DNA of 35,032 bases, taken from the NCBI GenBank assembly GCA_021801905.1, contig JAKABJ010000005.1, positions 1 to 35,032 of the forward strand, in the 5' to 3' direction. Each line of letters starts with the position of its first letter. Position 1 is the stretch's first letter. The notes beneath the pieces are model-generated. The model had not been told where the DNA came from, made no database searches, and saw only the letters and a list, made by a program, of their open reading frames with translations. Positions 24,979-32,594 of the stretch are shown in pieces. The translations under genes were made by a program, and so were the position numbers. This DNA comes from Microcaldota archaeon (GTDB lineage: Archaea; Micrarchaeota; Micrarchaeia; Micrarchaeales; Micrarchaeaceae).

Positions 24979-25701
24979 ATGGCACAAGGAAATGAAAGCA
25001 TAATAGCATCTGTAGCCATAATAGCAATAATCGCTATGGCTGCGGTACTTCTTTTCAGCACACTCTCATACAGGATAGCATCAAGGCCGGTAAGCCCAGC
25101 ATCTGCTGGAGGGAACATAACGCTTACTGCAACTGGATCTGTTTCAGAGGCTCCTACACAGGCAACATTATACATTAACATTAACGCAACAGGCAGCACA
25201 GCATCATCAGCAACTGCCAATCTATCCGCATATGCGTCCAGCCTTAATTCAACTCTTTCAAAACTTATGATTATGAACGGCACATCCATCAAGACAACAT
25301 CATATTCATTATACAGAATTTACAACAGCACATCATATGCTGCCTCGCAGGGAATAGAGGTTATAGCGCCGCTCAACGCAACTCCTGGAATACTAACTGC
25401 AATTTCTAATGTTAAAGGAATCAGGATAAGCGACATAGCAATAGGGCTTTCAAGCCAGCAATCGGCAAGCATGAGGAGCATTGCATTGTCTATGGCCATG
25501 CAGAACGCCACAAGCCAGGCACAGTCTATCGCAGGCATATATGCGCCTGTGCGCCTTACCAACTTAGTAATAAACAGTGGAAACGGCATACCTCCAGTCA
25601 TATACTCTGCGCAATCGGCTTCCAATGCGGAGATATTTCCAGGGACATCTGCACTTACAGTAAGTGTAACTGCAACATTTTCGTATGGTCTATCAGGTTA
25701 G
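24979..25701 (+). CDS. SIMPL (DUF541) domain membrane-anchored protein
   Basis: A 240-residue protein with an N-terminal membrane helix (about 8-30) and a SIMPL/DUF541 domain: ITLTATGSVSEAPTQATLYI at the start, the helix with SLNSTLSKL, TTSYSLYRIYN, then IRISDIAIGLSS, a helix with NATSQAQSIAG and the final beta strands ending VSVTATFSYG. SIMPL proteins are periplasmic or cell-surface, of poorly defined function, some linked to oxidative or envelope stress. ATG 24979 fits a leaderless transcript. Confidence 0.85.
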   Translation: MAQGNESIIASVAIIAIIAMAAVLLFSTLSYRIASRPVSPASAGGNITLTATGSVSEAPTQATLYININATGSTASSATANLSAYASSLNSTLSKLMIMNGTSIKTTSYSLYRIYNSTSYAASQGIEVIAPLNATPGILTAISNVKGIRISDIAIGLSSQQSASMRSIALSMAMQNATSQAQSIAGIYAPVRLTNLVINSGNGIPPVIYSAQSASNAEIFPGTSALTVSVTATFSYGLSG

Positions 25702-25766
25702 GTGCTTGGCCATTGGATTCTATTGGCCAAAATATCAAAATGGATAAATATCTGTAGAATCCTATC

Positions 25767-26447
25767 ATGCTCATGAACAGTTTGCAAAAGCATTATGATA
25801 GCCCTTCGACTGCGCAGTTTTGCCTGCTTAGGAAAATGCCAGAAGCAGGGCTTTCGGAGCGCATTATGAGTGCATCCACATTTGAAGGCAAGAATATTCC
25901 TCCTATACTTTTTGGAAGCGCAGCTGCAAACCTATTTACGGAAAAAACAAGGGAAATAACAGATTTGGATTATACGCTGCCAGAAGCCTCTCAAATATCT
26001 ATTAAAAATCTGGAATCCGCAGAGATTAAAGTTCTTGCAATACACCAGGATTCCGACGAAGCCATCTCTCAGTACAACATGCTTGATTTAGCCTCTGGAA
26101 ACCATGTTTCGCTAGTGCTTTTTCCCAATCTTCTTTATAAAAAAATGCTTGCCGATTCGCTCCCCACAAATTATAACAATGAAAGTTTCTATGTAATTCA
26201 TCCTGCATTCCTAGTTGCGCTAAAATGCAGAAGGATAATGCATGCAAAAAGCCCTCATGATTTAGGCAAATCCGGAACAGATAAAAGAGACATTAGGGAG
26301 ATCATAAGGTCTCTATACGGAGATGCGAAATCCTTTAGAAACTTAGAGAGGCAAAGGCTAATCTCTTATAGAATAAGGGAGCCAGAGCAGGAGTTGATGC
26401 ATAACGTAATAGAAGATATATTTAAAGAGGTTCTTGTAGCAGAATAA
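25767..26447 (+). CDS. Nucleotidyltransferase-like protein (AbiEii-like)
   Basis: A 226-residue protein with a nucleotidyltransferase-type core: PPILFGSAAANLF (about 45-57), the GS motif, followed by REITDLDYTLP (about 62-72) with the Asp-x-Asp metal pair, and later PAFLVALKCRRIMHAKSPHDLGKSGTDKRDIREI, which resembles the C-terminal helix with KRxD seen in AbiEii/DUF1814-type proteins. The next gene (7 bases on) encodes a small winged-helix protein. In AbiE systems a winged-helix antitoxin pairs with such an enzyme, normally in the opposite order. Family placement is by motif only. ATG 25767 or 25773. Confidence 0.6.
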   Translation: MLMNSLQKHYDSPSTAQFCLLRKMPEAGLSERIMSASTFEGKNIPPILFGSAAANLFTEKTREITDLDYTLPEASQISIKNLESAEIKVLAIHQDSDEAISQYNMLDLASGNHVSLVLFPNLLYKKMLADSLPTNYNNESFYVIHPAFLVALKCRRIMHAKSPHDLGKSGTDKRDIREIIRSLYGDAKSFRNLERQRLISYRIREPEQELMHNVIEDIFKEVLVAE

Positions 26448-26454
26448 TTTATAG

Positions 26455-26784
26455 GTGCTTTGCATAGACATTTCAATAAGAAAAGAGAGCAGCAATGAAC
26501 TTGCCTTGCTGAGAATAATATATGAAATGGATGTGAAGGGAGAGCAGGCGACATTATGGAGCATATTGGCAGCGGCGGAAAAAAAGAAGTGCTTGGATCA
26601 AGGAACTGACGAGGACAAAATGAATAATTCCCTTAGAGAGATGGCTATGAAAGGGTTTATAACTACAAAACCCTTTGATCGATCAAAAGACGGCTACGAT
26701 CTGACGATATTTCCTACAATATTCGGGCTTCAGGTTCTTAATGCAGAAGAAAAAGCGCATAACAGATGCAGGACTAACTTCTGA
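26455..26784 (+). CDS. Small winged-helix protein
   Basis: 109 residues with a winged-helix pattern: ELALLRIIYEMDVKGEQATLWSILAAA (helices 1-2), DKMNNSLREMAMKGFITTKPFDRSKDGYDLTIFPTIFGLQVL (recognition helix and wing). Likely a DNA-binding regulator or antitoxin for the nucleotidyltransferase-like gene seven bases upstream. GTG 26455 overlaps its own GGTG; an in-frame ATA at 26464 lies six bases after GGTG and may be the real start. The last 44 bases overlap the first frame of the mscS ORF. Confidence 0.6.
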   Translation: MLCIDISIRKESSNELALLRIIYEMDVKGEQATLWSILAAAEKKKCLDQGTDEDKMNNSLREMAMKGFITTKPFDRSKDGYDLTIFPTIFGLQVLNAEEKAHNRCRTNF

Positions 26785-26842
26785 ATTGTTACCCGCACGC
26801 TTAAGCGAAGTATTAAATAGTAAAATTGCAAGAAATGTTTTT

Positions 26843-27754
26843 ATGCAGAAAGCCAGAGAGAACAACCCTGCTCATAGGAATGCAAAATTAGCATTAATAG
26901 CGCCGCTAATAGCGAGCATAGTCCTTGTACTAGTCCTTTACTACCTGTTATTTTATTTTCATACAGATGAAGCTTATATGAAATTGCTGGTCTCAATAGC
27001 CTCCTTGATATTTGGGATAAGCATAATTATGCTCTTTTCCAACTTGCTGAAAAAATACATAGAAACTAAGGGGATAAGACAGGAAGCCGGAACCATATCA
27101 AGGCTATTCAGCATAATTGCATACCTGATTCTGATTATAATCGTACTCTCATTGCTAAATGTGAATGTAACAGGGCTTCTGATAAGCGCCGGTTTTCTTG
27201 GCATAGTGCTCGGTCTTGCTGCTCAGCCAACTCTTGGAAATATCTTCTCTGGAATTTCAATGATAATAGCAAAGCCGTTTGAACCAGGCGACTATATAAC
27301 CATTCAGACATGGCAATACAACAAGATGCCCTCGACTTATCCGCATGATGAATTTATACCAGGATACGGAGGCACAGTCAACAAGATAGGGCTGCTATAT
27401 ACCGAGATACTTAACCAATCAGACGCGCCCCTATATGTTCCAAATGGAATTCTCAACCAAGCCATGGTGATAAACCACAGGAGGTCAGATGCGATAAATA
27501 TTGCCTTTATGGCCGAGATCCCTAAAATTGTTCCTTATCTCCCTTTGGAGAAACACATAAAGGCATTGCTAAAAAGATACAATGCAGAGAAAGGAAGCAA
27601 AGTTGAAATAAGGCATATCTCTGAGAATTCATATGGTGTATCCATATCAATAATTATGAGAAATTTAGAAAAAGCTAATTCTGGGATAAAAGCAAAGATG
27701 CTTAAGGACATTCTGGAGTACTCTACAAAAGTAGGAAATCAGGGCAAAAAATAA
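26843..27754 (+). CDS. mscS: MscS-type mechanosensitive channel
   Basis: Osmotic safety channel. Seen: two membrane helices (about 15-40 and 45-70) and the pore helix TM3 with GLLISAGFLGIVLGLAAQPTLGNIFSGISMIIAKPFEPGD (about 135-175), then the MscS beta domain (GDYITI, GGTVNKIGLLYTEI, YVPNGILNQAMVINHRRS). The C-terminus is cytoplasmic. ATG 26843 is favoured over ATG 26741 because TTAAATAG at 26813-26820 lies about 26 bases upstream, giving a leaderless mRNA and 303 residues. The longer start would add 34 residues and overlap the winged-helix gene. Confidence 0.92.
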   Translation: MQKARENNPAHRNAKLALIAPLIASIVLVLVLYYLLFYFHTDEAYMKLLVSIASLIFGISIIMLFSNLLKKYIETKGIRQEAGTISRLFSIIAYLILIIIVLSLLNVNVTGLLISAGFLGIVLGLAAQPTLGNIFSGISMIIAKPFEPGDYITIQTWQYNKMPSTYPHDEFIPGYGGTVNKIGLLYTEILNQSDAPLYVPNGILNQAMVINHRRSDAINIAFMAEIPKIVPYLPLEKHIKALLKRYNAEKGSKVEIRHISENSYGVSISIIMRNLEKANSGIKAKMLKDILEYSTKVGNQGKK

Positions 27755-27779
27755 TTAGGCGAACATACTATTTGAATGA

Positions 27780-28451
27780 CTAATTAGCTTTTTCAGGAGT
27801 TTTAATGTCGGTACTCCTCCAAAGATATAATGAGGCCACGGTTCCGTATGGCGCCCATTTTTCAGCAAGCTCTGAGAACTTGCTATTTGTGGGATAGTCA
27901 TTCAGATTATACATCTTCTTAATCGCCTTCTTTATGCCAAGGTCGTCTCTTGGCACAATATTAGTTCTCCCAAGGCTAAACATAAGAAACATCTCCGCAG
28001 TCCATCTTCCGATCCCCCTTACTTCATCAAGCTCTTCGATGATGTCTTCATCTTCCATAGCACTAAATTTGTTCATTTCAAGCCTTCCGTCTATTATCCG
28101 CGTGCATAGGTCTTTTAGATAAGAATATTTTTGTGGAGATATTCCAGCTTTTCTGACTTTTTTCTCGGGAGTTTCTATGAATTTTTTTGGCGATGGCATC
28201 TTTCCTTTATATAGGGCCTTAAATCTTTTTTCTATAGAATCGCCTGCAGATCCGGATATCTGCTGGTATATTATTGCACTTATCAGTGATTCGTACGAGT
28301 CGCCTCCCCATGTTACTTTTATCACGCCAAGGTCTTTTATAAGAAGCCTCATAACATTATCCTGCCTAGATAAATGGGACATTGCTTTAATCCACACATT
28401 CCTGTTATATATGGATGGGAATCCATTTCTCGGCATTCTTTTTATTTTCAT
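27780..28451 (-). CDS. alkA: DNA-3-methyladenine glycosylase, AlkA-like (HhH-GPD)
   Basis: Base-excision repair glycosylase removing alkylated purines. Seen: SLISAIIYQQISGSAGDSIEKRF (AlkA-type IxxQQxS, about 56-77), the helix-hairpin-helix LDEVRGIGRWTAEMFLMFSLGR (141-162) and the catalytic Asp region PRDDLGIKKAI (167-177). The 223 residues are typical of stand-alone archaeal/bacterial AlkA cores without the extra N-terminal domain. No iron-sulfur cysteines, unlike the EndoIII branch. ATG 28451; ATG 28436 is possible. Confidence 0.9.
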   Translation of the reverse strand: MKIKRMPRNGFPSIYNRNVWIKAMSHLSRQDNVMRLLIKDLGVIKVTWGGDSYESLISAIIYQQISGSAGDSIEKRFKALYKGKMPSPKKFIETPEKKVRKAGISPQKYSYLKDLCTRIIDGRLEMNKFSAMEDEDIIEELDEVRGIGRWTAEMFLMFSLGRTNIVPRDDLGIKKAIKKMYNLNDYPTNSKFSELAEKWAPYGTVASLYLWRSTDIKTPEKAN

Positions 28452-28582
28452 GATTTACAATCTGTCAAAGTTGCATTTATACCTTACTAAGAGTCCAGTT
28501 CAGCATAAACATATCATTTTGCATTGCGTATACCATTAGAAATTCATAAATATCTGGAAGGATGTTTATTATTGTTGATAAA

Positions 28583-29245
28583 ATGGTTAAAAATAACACA
28601 CAGCGAAATCCCGTATTACAAAAGCTTGTGAAAGAATTTAATTTAATGTCTTATGATTTGACTTCTCCAATTGAACGCGCTGTTTATGCTGAAGACATCG
28701 CGAATTTATATCATGAAGAAGCAGAGAAAGCTGCAAAAGCAAAAGATGGGGAAAAAGCAAAAGAACTTCTAAATAAAAGTGTAGATTACTGGATAATTGC
28801 ATCTGAGTTGAATTTAGGTTGCGGAAATGAAATTCCGATTAAAGTTAAATTTCTAGAAGCTGATCAAATAGAAAACGTTTTTATTATAGAGTGTTCTGAA
28901 GACAGGAAAAATATCCTTGACGCGCTCAGGCTCTTGAATAATGCCGCATCCTTGCTCTCATCTGAACCTACTCTTTTAAATATTTTAAGAAGTGATAAAA
29001 CGATTTCAAGTACAATGGAAAAGATTAAAGACAGCAGAGATAGACAATTATTTAACTTGCTATCTATGGCAGGTGCAAAATATAACTTAGCGGCGAAATA
29101 TGTTGAAGAGACTGACCTGGAAAAAGCAAGAATACTTCAGGAGTATGCTGATAAGCTAAGACTTGCAGCATCGCAGGGAAGATTGTCTTTTCCATGGTAT
29201 AAAATCACGATTACAGAAACAAAAATGCAAGAAGATGAAAGTTAG
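28583..29245 (+). CDS. Hypothetical helical protein (MIT/TPR-like)
   Basis: About 220 residues, predicted mostly alpha-helical and soluble. The N-terminal part (ERAVYAEDIANLYHEEAEKAAKAKDGEKAKELLNKSVDYWIIASE) resembles a three-helix MIT- or TPR-type repeat, and NLAAKYVEETDLEKARILQEYADKLRL repeats the pattern near the end. No known family is confidently recognised. A TATA-like CATAAATAT at about 28545 favours ATG 28583 over ATG 28562. AT-rich compared with the housekeeping genes and without partner genes. Confidence 0.6.
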   Translation: MVKNNTQRNPVLQKLVKEFNLMSYDLTSPIERAVYAEDIANLYHEEAEKAAKAKDGEKAKELLNKSVDYWIIASELNLGCGNEIPIKVKFLEADQIENVFIIECSEDRKNILDALRLLNNAASLLSSEPTLLNILRSDKTISSTMEKIKDSRDRQLFNLLSMAGAKYNLAAKYVEETDLEKARILQEYADKLRLAASQGRLSFPWYKITITETKMQEDES

Positions 29246-29378
29246 TTTTAAAACCTTGCTTGGATCTTACACAAACAAATTATTATTTTTTCAATGACTC
29301 TGCTAAAAGACACTTATCTCTAATTATTTTAGAAATGCGCAAAAAGTTTTAGCATAAAGTAAGGCATAAGTATCTGAA

Positions 29379-29789
29379 ATGAGTAAAAATTATGTAGAGA
29401 ATATGGCAACAAGTATGACTAAATCTTCAGAAAAAATTCCAACACTGGAAGATAAATACCCAAATTGGTACAATATATTTAATCAGGAATATCTAGGGGT
29501 TATGAGAGTTCCTACAGGAGCAATCATAGGAACAAGCAATCTCAAAGATAAATTTTTTGATGACAGGTGGGTTCCAACCCGAAAAGGTATTGATGGCAGA
29601 TTTCTAAGAGTGCTGGCTGGCGCATATGATAGAGGCAAGATGTTTTCAGTAAAAAATTCTCCGATTGAATTGATTCAGATAGGCGAAGAATATTATGTCT
29701 CGGAAGATGGGAATAGAAGAGTATGCGTGGCACGTTTATTAGGCATAGATTATGTAGAGGCAGAAATAATGAGGCTTAAAAGGAATTAA
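29379..29789 (+). CDS. ParB/sulfiredoxin-like domain protein
   Basis: 136 residues. The C-terminal part, SPIELIQIGEEYYVSEDGNRRVCVARLLGIDYVEAEIMRL (about 96-134), matches the ParB N-terminal/sulfiredoxin-like fold with the EDGNRRV motif (family G-x-x-R). Such stand-alone proteins bind nucleotides or DNA ends in various systems; the partition DNA-binding domain of ParB is missing. The N-terminal 60 residues are not recognised. The gene stands alone in AT-rich surroundings, so a role in defence or plasmid-like elements is possible but not shown. Confidence 0.65.
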   Translation: MSKNYVENMATSMTKSSEKIPTLEDKYPNWYNIFNQEYLGVMRVPTGAIIGTSNLKDKFFDDRWVPTRKGIDGRFLRVLAGAYDRGKMFSVKNSPIELIQIGEEYYVSEDGNRRVCVARLLGIDYVEAEIMRLKRN

Positions 29790-30026
29790 CAAAATCTTTA
29801 AATGAGGGCAATATTGGTAAATATTTTTGCAGGATTAATTAGAAAGCTACTGGCTAGTAAGCTATAAAAGGTTATTGCGATATGATAAATGCACAAATGC
29901 CTATAACTGGAGTAAAACAAAAACTTAGAATAAATTGTGCATGCAATTATAAAATAGAAATAATCAATACATAAAAATCTACAAAAGATTTTGAGTTTTT
30001 CTTTAAATCTTTTAGTAAAAATAAAA

Positions 30027-30368
30027 ATGAATGATATTATGAATAAAACAAGAATTAGTTTAAGGACAACAAACCCTGATGCAGTAAAATTAACTTTAAG
30101 CTGGGAGGAGGTGCTTGTGCTTGATATTGGAAGCTCTGAAAAAGTTTTTAATAGATTTAGATCGCCTTCCTCGCGTTCTATTGAAAATCTTGTAAGAGCA
30201 GGCCTGCTTCAGAATGAATCAAATGATTCCATGCGTGTTATAGCACATGAAAACGTACCAAAGATCTACAAAGCAGTCTCGGCAGCGATTTCGGCCGCTG
30301 ACAAAAGAACTCCTTTTCTAATTAAATTGATAGCTGGCGGAATAGAATATGAAATAACATATAAATAG
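30027..30368 (+). CDS. Hypothetical protein (113 aa)
   Basis: Not recognised. Small soluble protein, beta-rich N-terminus (LTLSWEEVLVLDI) and a helical middle (FRSPSSRSIENLVRAGLL, VPKIYKAVSAAISAADKRTP). The start is set at ATG 30027 since TTTAAATC at 30002-30009 lies about 22-25 bases upstream, fitting a leaderless mRNA; a longer frame from ATG/TTG at 29991 lacks support. Confidence 0.5.
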   Translation: MNDIMNKTRISLRTTNPDAVKLTLSWEEVLVLDIGSSEKVFNRFRSPSSRSIENLVRAGLLQNESNDSMRVIAHENVPKIYKAVSAAISAADKRTPFLIKLIAGGIEYEITYK

Positions 30369-30824
30369 AATAAAGAAAGCAAATAAGGGAGGCGAAAGAA
30401 ATACTCCTAAAACAAATATAATATTAGAAATACTAATTGAATTTTAGTTTAGCATTCTTTTGTTCTATAGTGCATTTTCTTCTCTATAAGGTAAATATCT
30501 AAAAAGAAAATTATCTCACCGTATAACGCAAGCTAGGGCACATTTCCCTAGACGACAACTTTATTATTACCGGAATAAAGCTTCTTTTATGAGCGCTTTC
30601 ATATATATGATAAGTGCCATACTGTATTCCATATATATGAGCTAATAAAACGCCTCATGAGGAAATCCCTTTCTTTAAACCTCTTTTGGCCAGCAATCCC
30701 GGGGGTCTGGCTATTGGCCCAACTTTGCCATAATTCTGAAATTGATGCAAAGTAAAGATTGTTTTTTTATTTCGTTATGATGGAACATTGAATTTAAGAT
30801 GTGCTATTAAACACAATTCCATTT
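30369..30824. other. AT-rich intergenic region with palindromic direct repeats
   Basis: No intact gene is recognised. It contains a perfect 6-bp hairpin CTAGGG/CCCTAG at 30533-30551, two copies of the palindromic CATATATATGA at 30600-30610 and 30630-30640 (period exactly 30), the palindrome CCTCATGAGG at 30653-30662, and GCCAG/CTGGC at 30689-30711. These may belong to a small RNA or regulatory element. Confidence 0.4.
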
Positions 30825-31363
30825 TCATGATTTTAGCGGTTGTTTATGACTATTTTTTAATCTTAGGTAAAATATTTCCATGTACATATACAGTTTCCCA
30901 TGCTTGACAAACTTTGAGCCGAAGGCCCATCTCTTGAAGCCGAATTTCTTAAGAAGCTTTTTGGACGCAGTATTTCTAGAAAAGGTTCCAGCTGTCACAT
31001 CTAGTATTTGCCCCTCGCCATCTTTAGCAGCTGCCTGACTATAGCCGTGCCTATGCTCTTGCCTTTATAATTACAGAGAAGCCCATATCAACTACGTGCG
31101 GGGCCTCTGCCCAAGCATGCCCCTGCAATGCACTAATCCCTACCATTCTGACTGCATCATTTTCTGCAACAACTACAATGGCGTTGTGCGAAGCCGCACT
31201 TATACAGTTTTAAAAACGCCCCTTTAATGTCCTTCTTTTTAATCTTCTTGCCATAAGTCCCAATATCGAAGGCTGGATTTTCAAGGAGTTCCTTGTAATA
31301 TGATACTTCATTTTCATAGTAAGCTGCAAAATCGCTTCTTTTAAGTTTCCTAATTTTATACAT
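30825..31363 (-). pseudogene. Broken GNAT acetyltransferase
   Basis: A GNAT N-acetyltransferase can be read on the minus strand, but only by changing frame at least three times. In order: MYKIRKLKRSDFAAYYENE from ATG 31363; then, in another frame, AIVVVAENDAVRMVGISAL and EAPHVVDMGFSV; then YKGKSIGTAIVRQLLKMAR, the acetyl-CoA-binding motif region (usual QxxGxG/A; here KSIGTA); then ILDVTAGTFSRNTASKKLLKK and FGFKRWAFGSKFVKHGKLY. Each segment is stopped soon after its frame changes. GGTG lies three bases before the ATG. This is a decayed gene, unless the raw sequence has errors. Confidence 0.75.
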
Positions 31364-31524
31364 AAGCACCGTATCTTCCTAACACTTTCATAGAAATTCT
31401 AATAATTTCTTTATAAAGCTCTTGTTGAACTGAGAGGGGAATCTTTGTTGGTGCTTTTGGAAAACCCACCGAATGCGACACTTCGAGGAAACAACCAAAA
31501 GTGCGACAATGCCGATAAAGAGAA

Positions 31525-31538
31525 AGTATATATATGAG
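31525..31538 (+). promoter_or_regulatory. Promoter of the TrpF-like transcript
   Basis: AAGTATATATATGAG at about 31524-31538 is a strong TATA-like box; transcription would begin near 31550-31560, just before the leader hairpins. Confidence 0.45.
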
Positions 31539-31560
31539 AAACGCGGTATAGATACATAAT

Positions 31561-31640
31561 TCTCGTTGGAAATACGAGATGTGGTTATATTTATGTACGC
31601 TGTTAAAAACTCCCCTAACTAGGGAAGCGGGGAAAAACAG
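31561..31640 (+). ncRNA. Structured leader RNA upstream of the TrpF-like gene
   Basis: Two stem-loops: TCTCGT/ACGAGA at 31561-31579 and a compound stem CTGTT/AACAG (31600-31604 with 31636-31640) enclosing TCCCC/GGGGA (31611-31615 with 31629-31633). The sequence between the TATA box and the following small ORF otherwise has no coding potential. It may be a cis-regulatory leader; no known riboswitch is recognised. Confidence 0.4.
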
Positions 31641-31652
31641 AGAAGTGAGGAA

Positions 31653-31763
31653 ATAGGAATACCTGCTGTGGGATTTGTTCCTGATAAACATCTGAAGGGG
31701 CAGTGCGCTTCGTGCGGAAAACAGGATAACGTAGTTGAGATGTTCTTTGGTAGAACTTACTAA
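31653..31763 (+). CDS. Possible mini zinc-ribbon protein (31-36 aa)
   Basis: A short frame ending LKGQCASCGKQDNVVEMFFGRTY, with a CASC knuckle and TAA at 31761-31763. Too short for usual gene finding. Starts available are GTG 31668, or ATA 31653 that lies five bases after AGTG (31644-31647). The TrpF-like gene follows 15 bases later with its own GGTG. It could instead be a leader peptide or the remnant of a longer gene, since an in-frame stop lies at 31619-31621. Confidence 0.35.
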   Translation: MGIPAVGFVPDKHLKGQCASCGKQDNVVEMFFGRTY

Positions 31764-31778
31764 TTAATTGGTGGCAGA

Positions 31779-32594
31779 ATGACTACAAAAAGCAAGCCAT
31801 ATGTTGGCGTTTGTTGTGTTGCTAGTCCAGACGAGGCTGGAAAAGTAACTGCACTTTTTCGCGATACTGGTTTTACTATGCAGACAGGCCATCAGCCAAT
31901 GGTCGGAGTTCAGCTATCGTGGAAACATCTTGATTTTGGTTTTAGCGAGGGTAATCTTAGATCTCCTAGATTTGATGCTGTACCATCAATTCTAGAATCT
32001 ATTCAAGGAGATGTTTTCGCCACAGTTCACTATTACACCACAAGGGCAGAAAGTATAGTCTCTGAGATTTCAAAGATAATGGATAATTGTGAGGTTTATG
32101 ATAGGGATATGATAGGAGGATTGCAAATAAACCACATTTTCCCAAAGCCGGATCAGGTTAGAGAGCTGAAGAACAGATATCCAAAGCTCAAAATAATACT
32201 TCAAATAAGTCCAAGTCCAGATACCATAACAGAGCTTGCAGAAAACATGGCAAGCAAATATGCAAATGTCGATTACTTAATTTTAGATCCATCTCATGGC
32301 AAAGGCGTAGACCTTAATCTCGAAGAAGTACTTGCCGCGTTCAGGATATTACGTAAATCCGGAGTGCAATCAGAAGTTGTGTTTTCCGGAGGCTTTAATG
32401 GAAGCAACGTGAGGGAACGTGTCAGTAAGATTGCAGATTCACTTGGATACATGGATTTCTCAATAGATGCAGAGGGAGGCTTGAGGGACAGGCTTGGAGA
32501 TGGTTTTGGAAATGACGTTTTGAATTTGGATAAAGTGAGATCTTATTTAAGAGGAGCTTCGGAGGCATTTCTTCAACTTAAAAATACAAAATGA
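31779..32594 (+). CDS. TrpF-like TIM-barrel protein (phosphoribosylanthranilate isomerase family)
   Basis: A 271-residue (beta/alpha)8 protein. N-terminal YVGVCCVASPDEAGKV corresponds to the KICG strand with its catalytic Cys; VDYLILDPSHGKGVDLNLEEV matches the strand with the catalytic Asp; EVVFSGGFNGSNVRE matches the SGGLxPxNV phosphate-binding loop; IDAEGGLRD stands where TrpF has DVSSGVE. It is longer than TrpF (about 200) and no other tryptophan gene is in the window, so the substrate may differ. ATG 31779 has GGTG (31770-31773) five bases upstream. It overlaps the 3' end of the methyltransferase gene by 48 bases. Confidence 0.72.
   Translation: MTTKSKPYVGVCCVASPDEAGKVTALFRDTGFTMQTGHQPMVGVQLSWKHLDFGFSEGNLRSPRFDAVPSILESIQGDVFATVHYYTTRAESIVSEISKIMDNCEVYDRDMIGGLQINHIFPKPDQVRELKNRYPKLKIILQISPSPDTITELAENMASKYANVDYLILDPSHGKGVDLNLEEVLAAFRILRKSGVQSEVVFSGGFNGSNVRERVSKIADSLGYMDFSIDAEGGLRDRLGDGFGNDVLNLDKVRSYLRGASEAFLQLKNTK

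Noticed and set aside
31356-31691. 111-codon minus-strand open frame upstream of the GNAT remnant
   Set aside because: It crosses the structured leader and promoter region on the other strand, has no GGTG or TATA-supported start and no recognisable domain.
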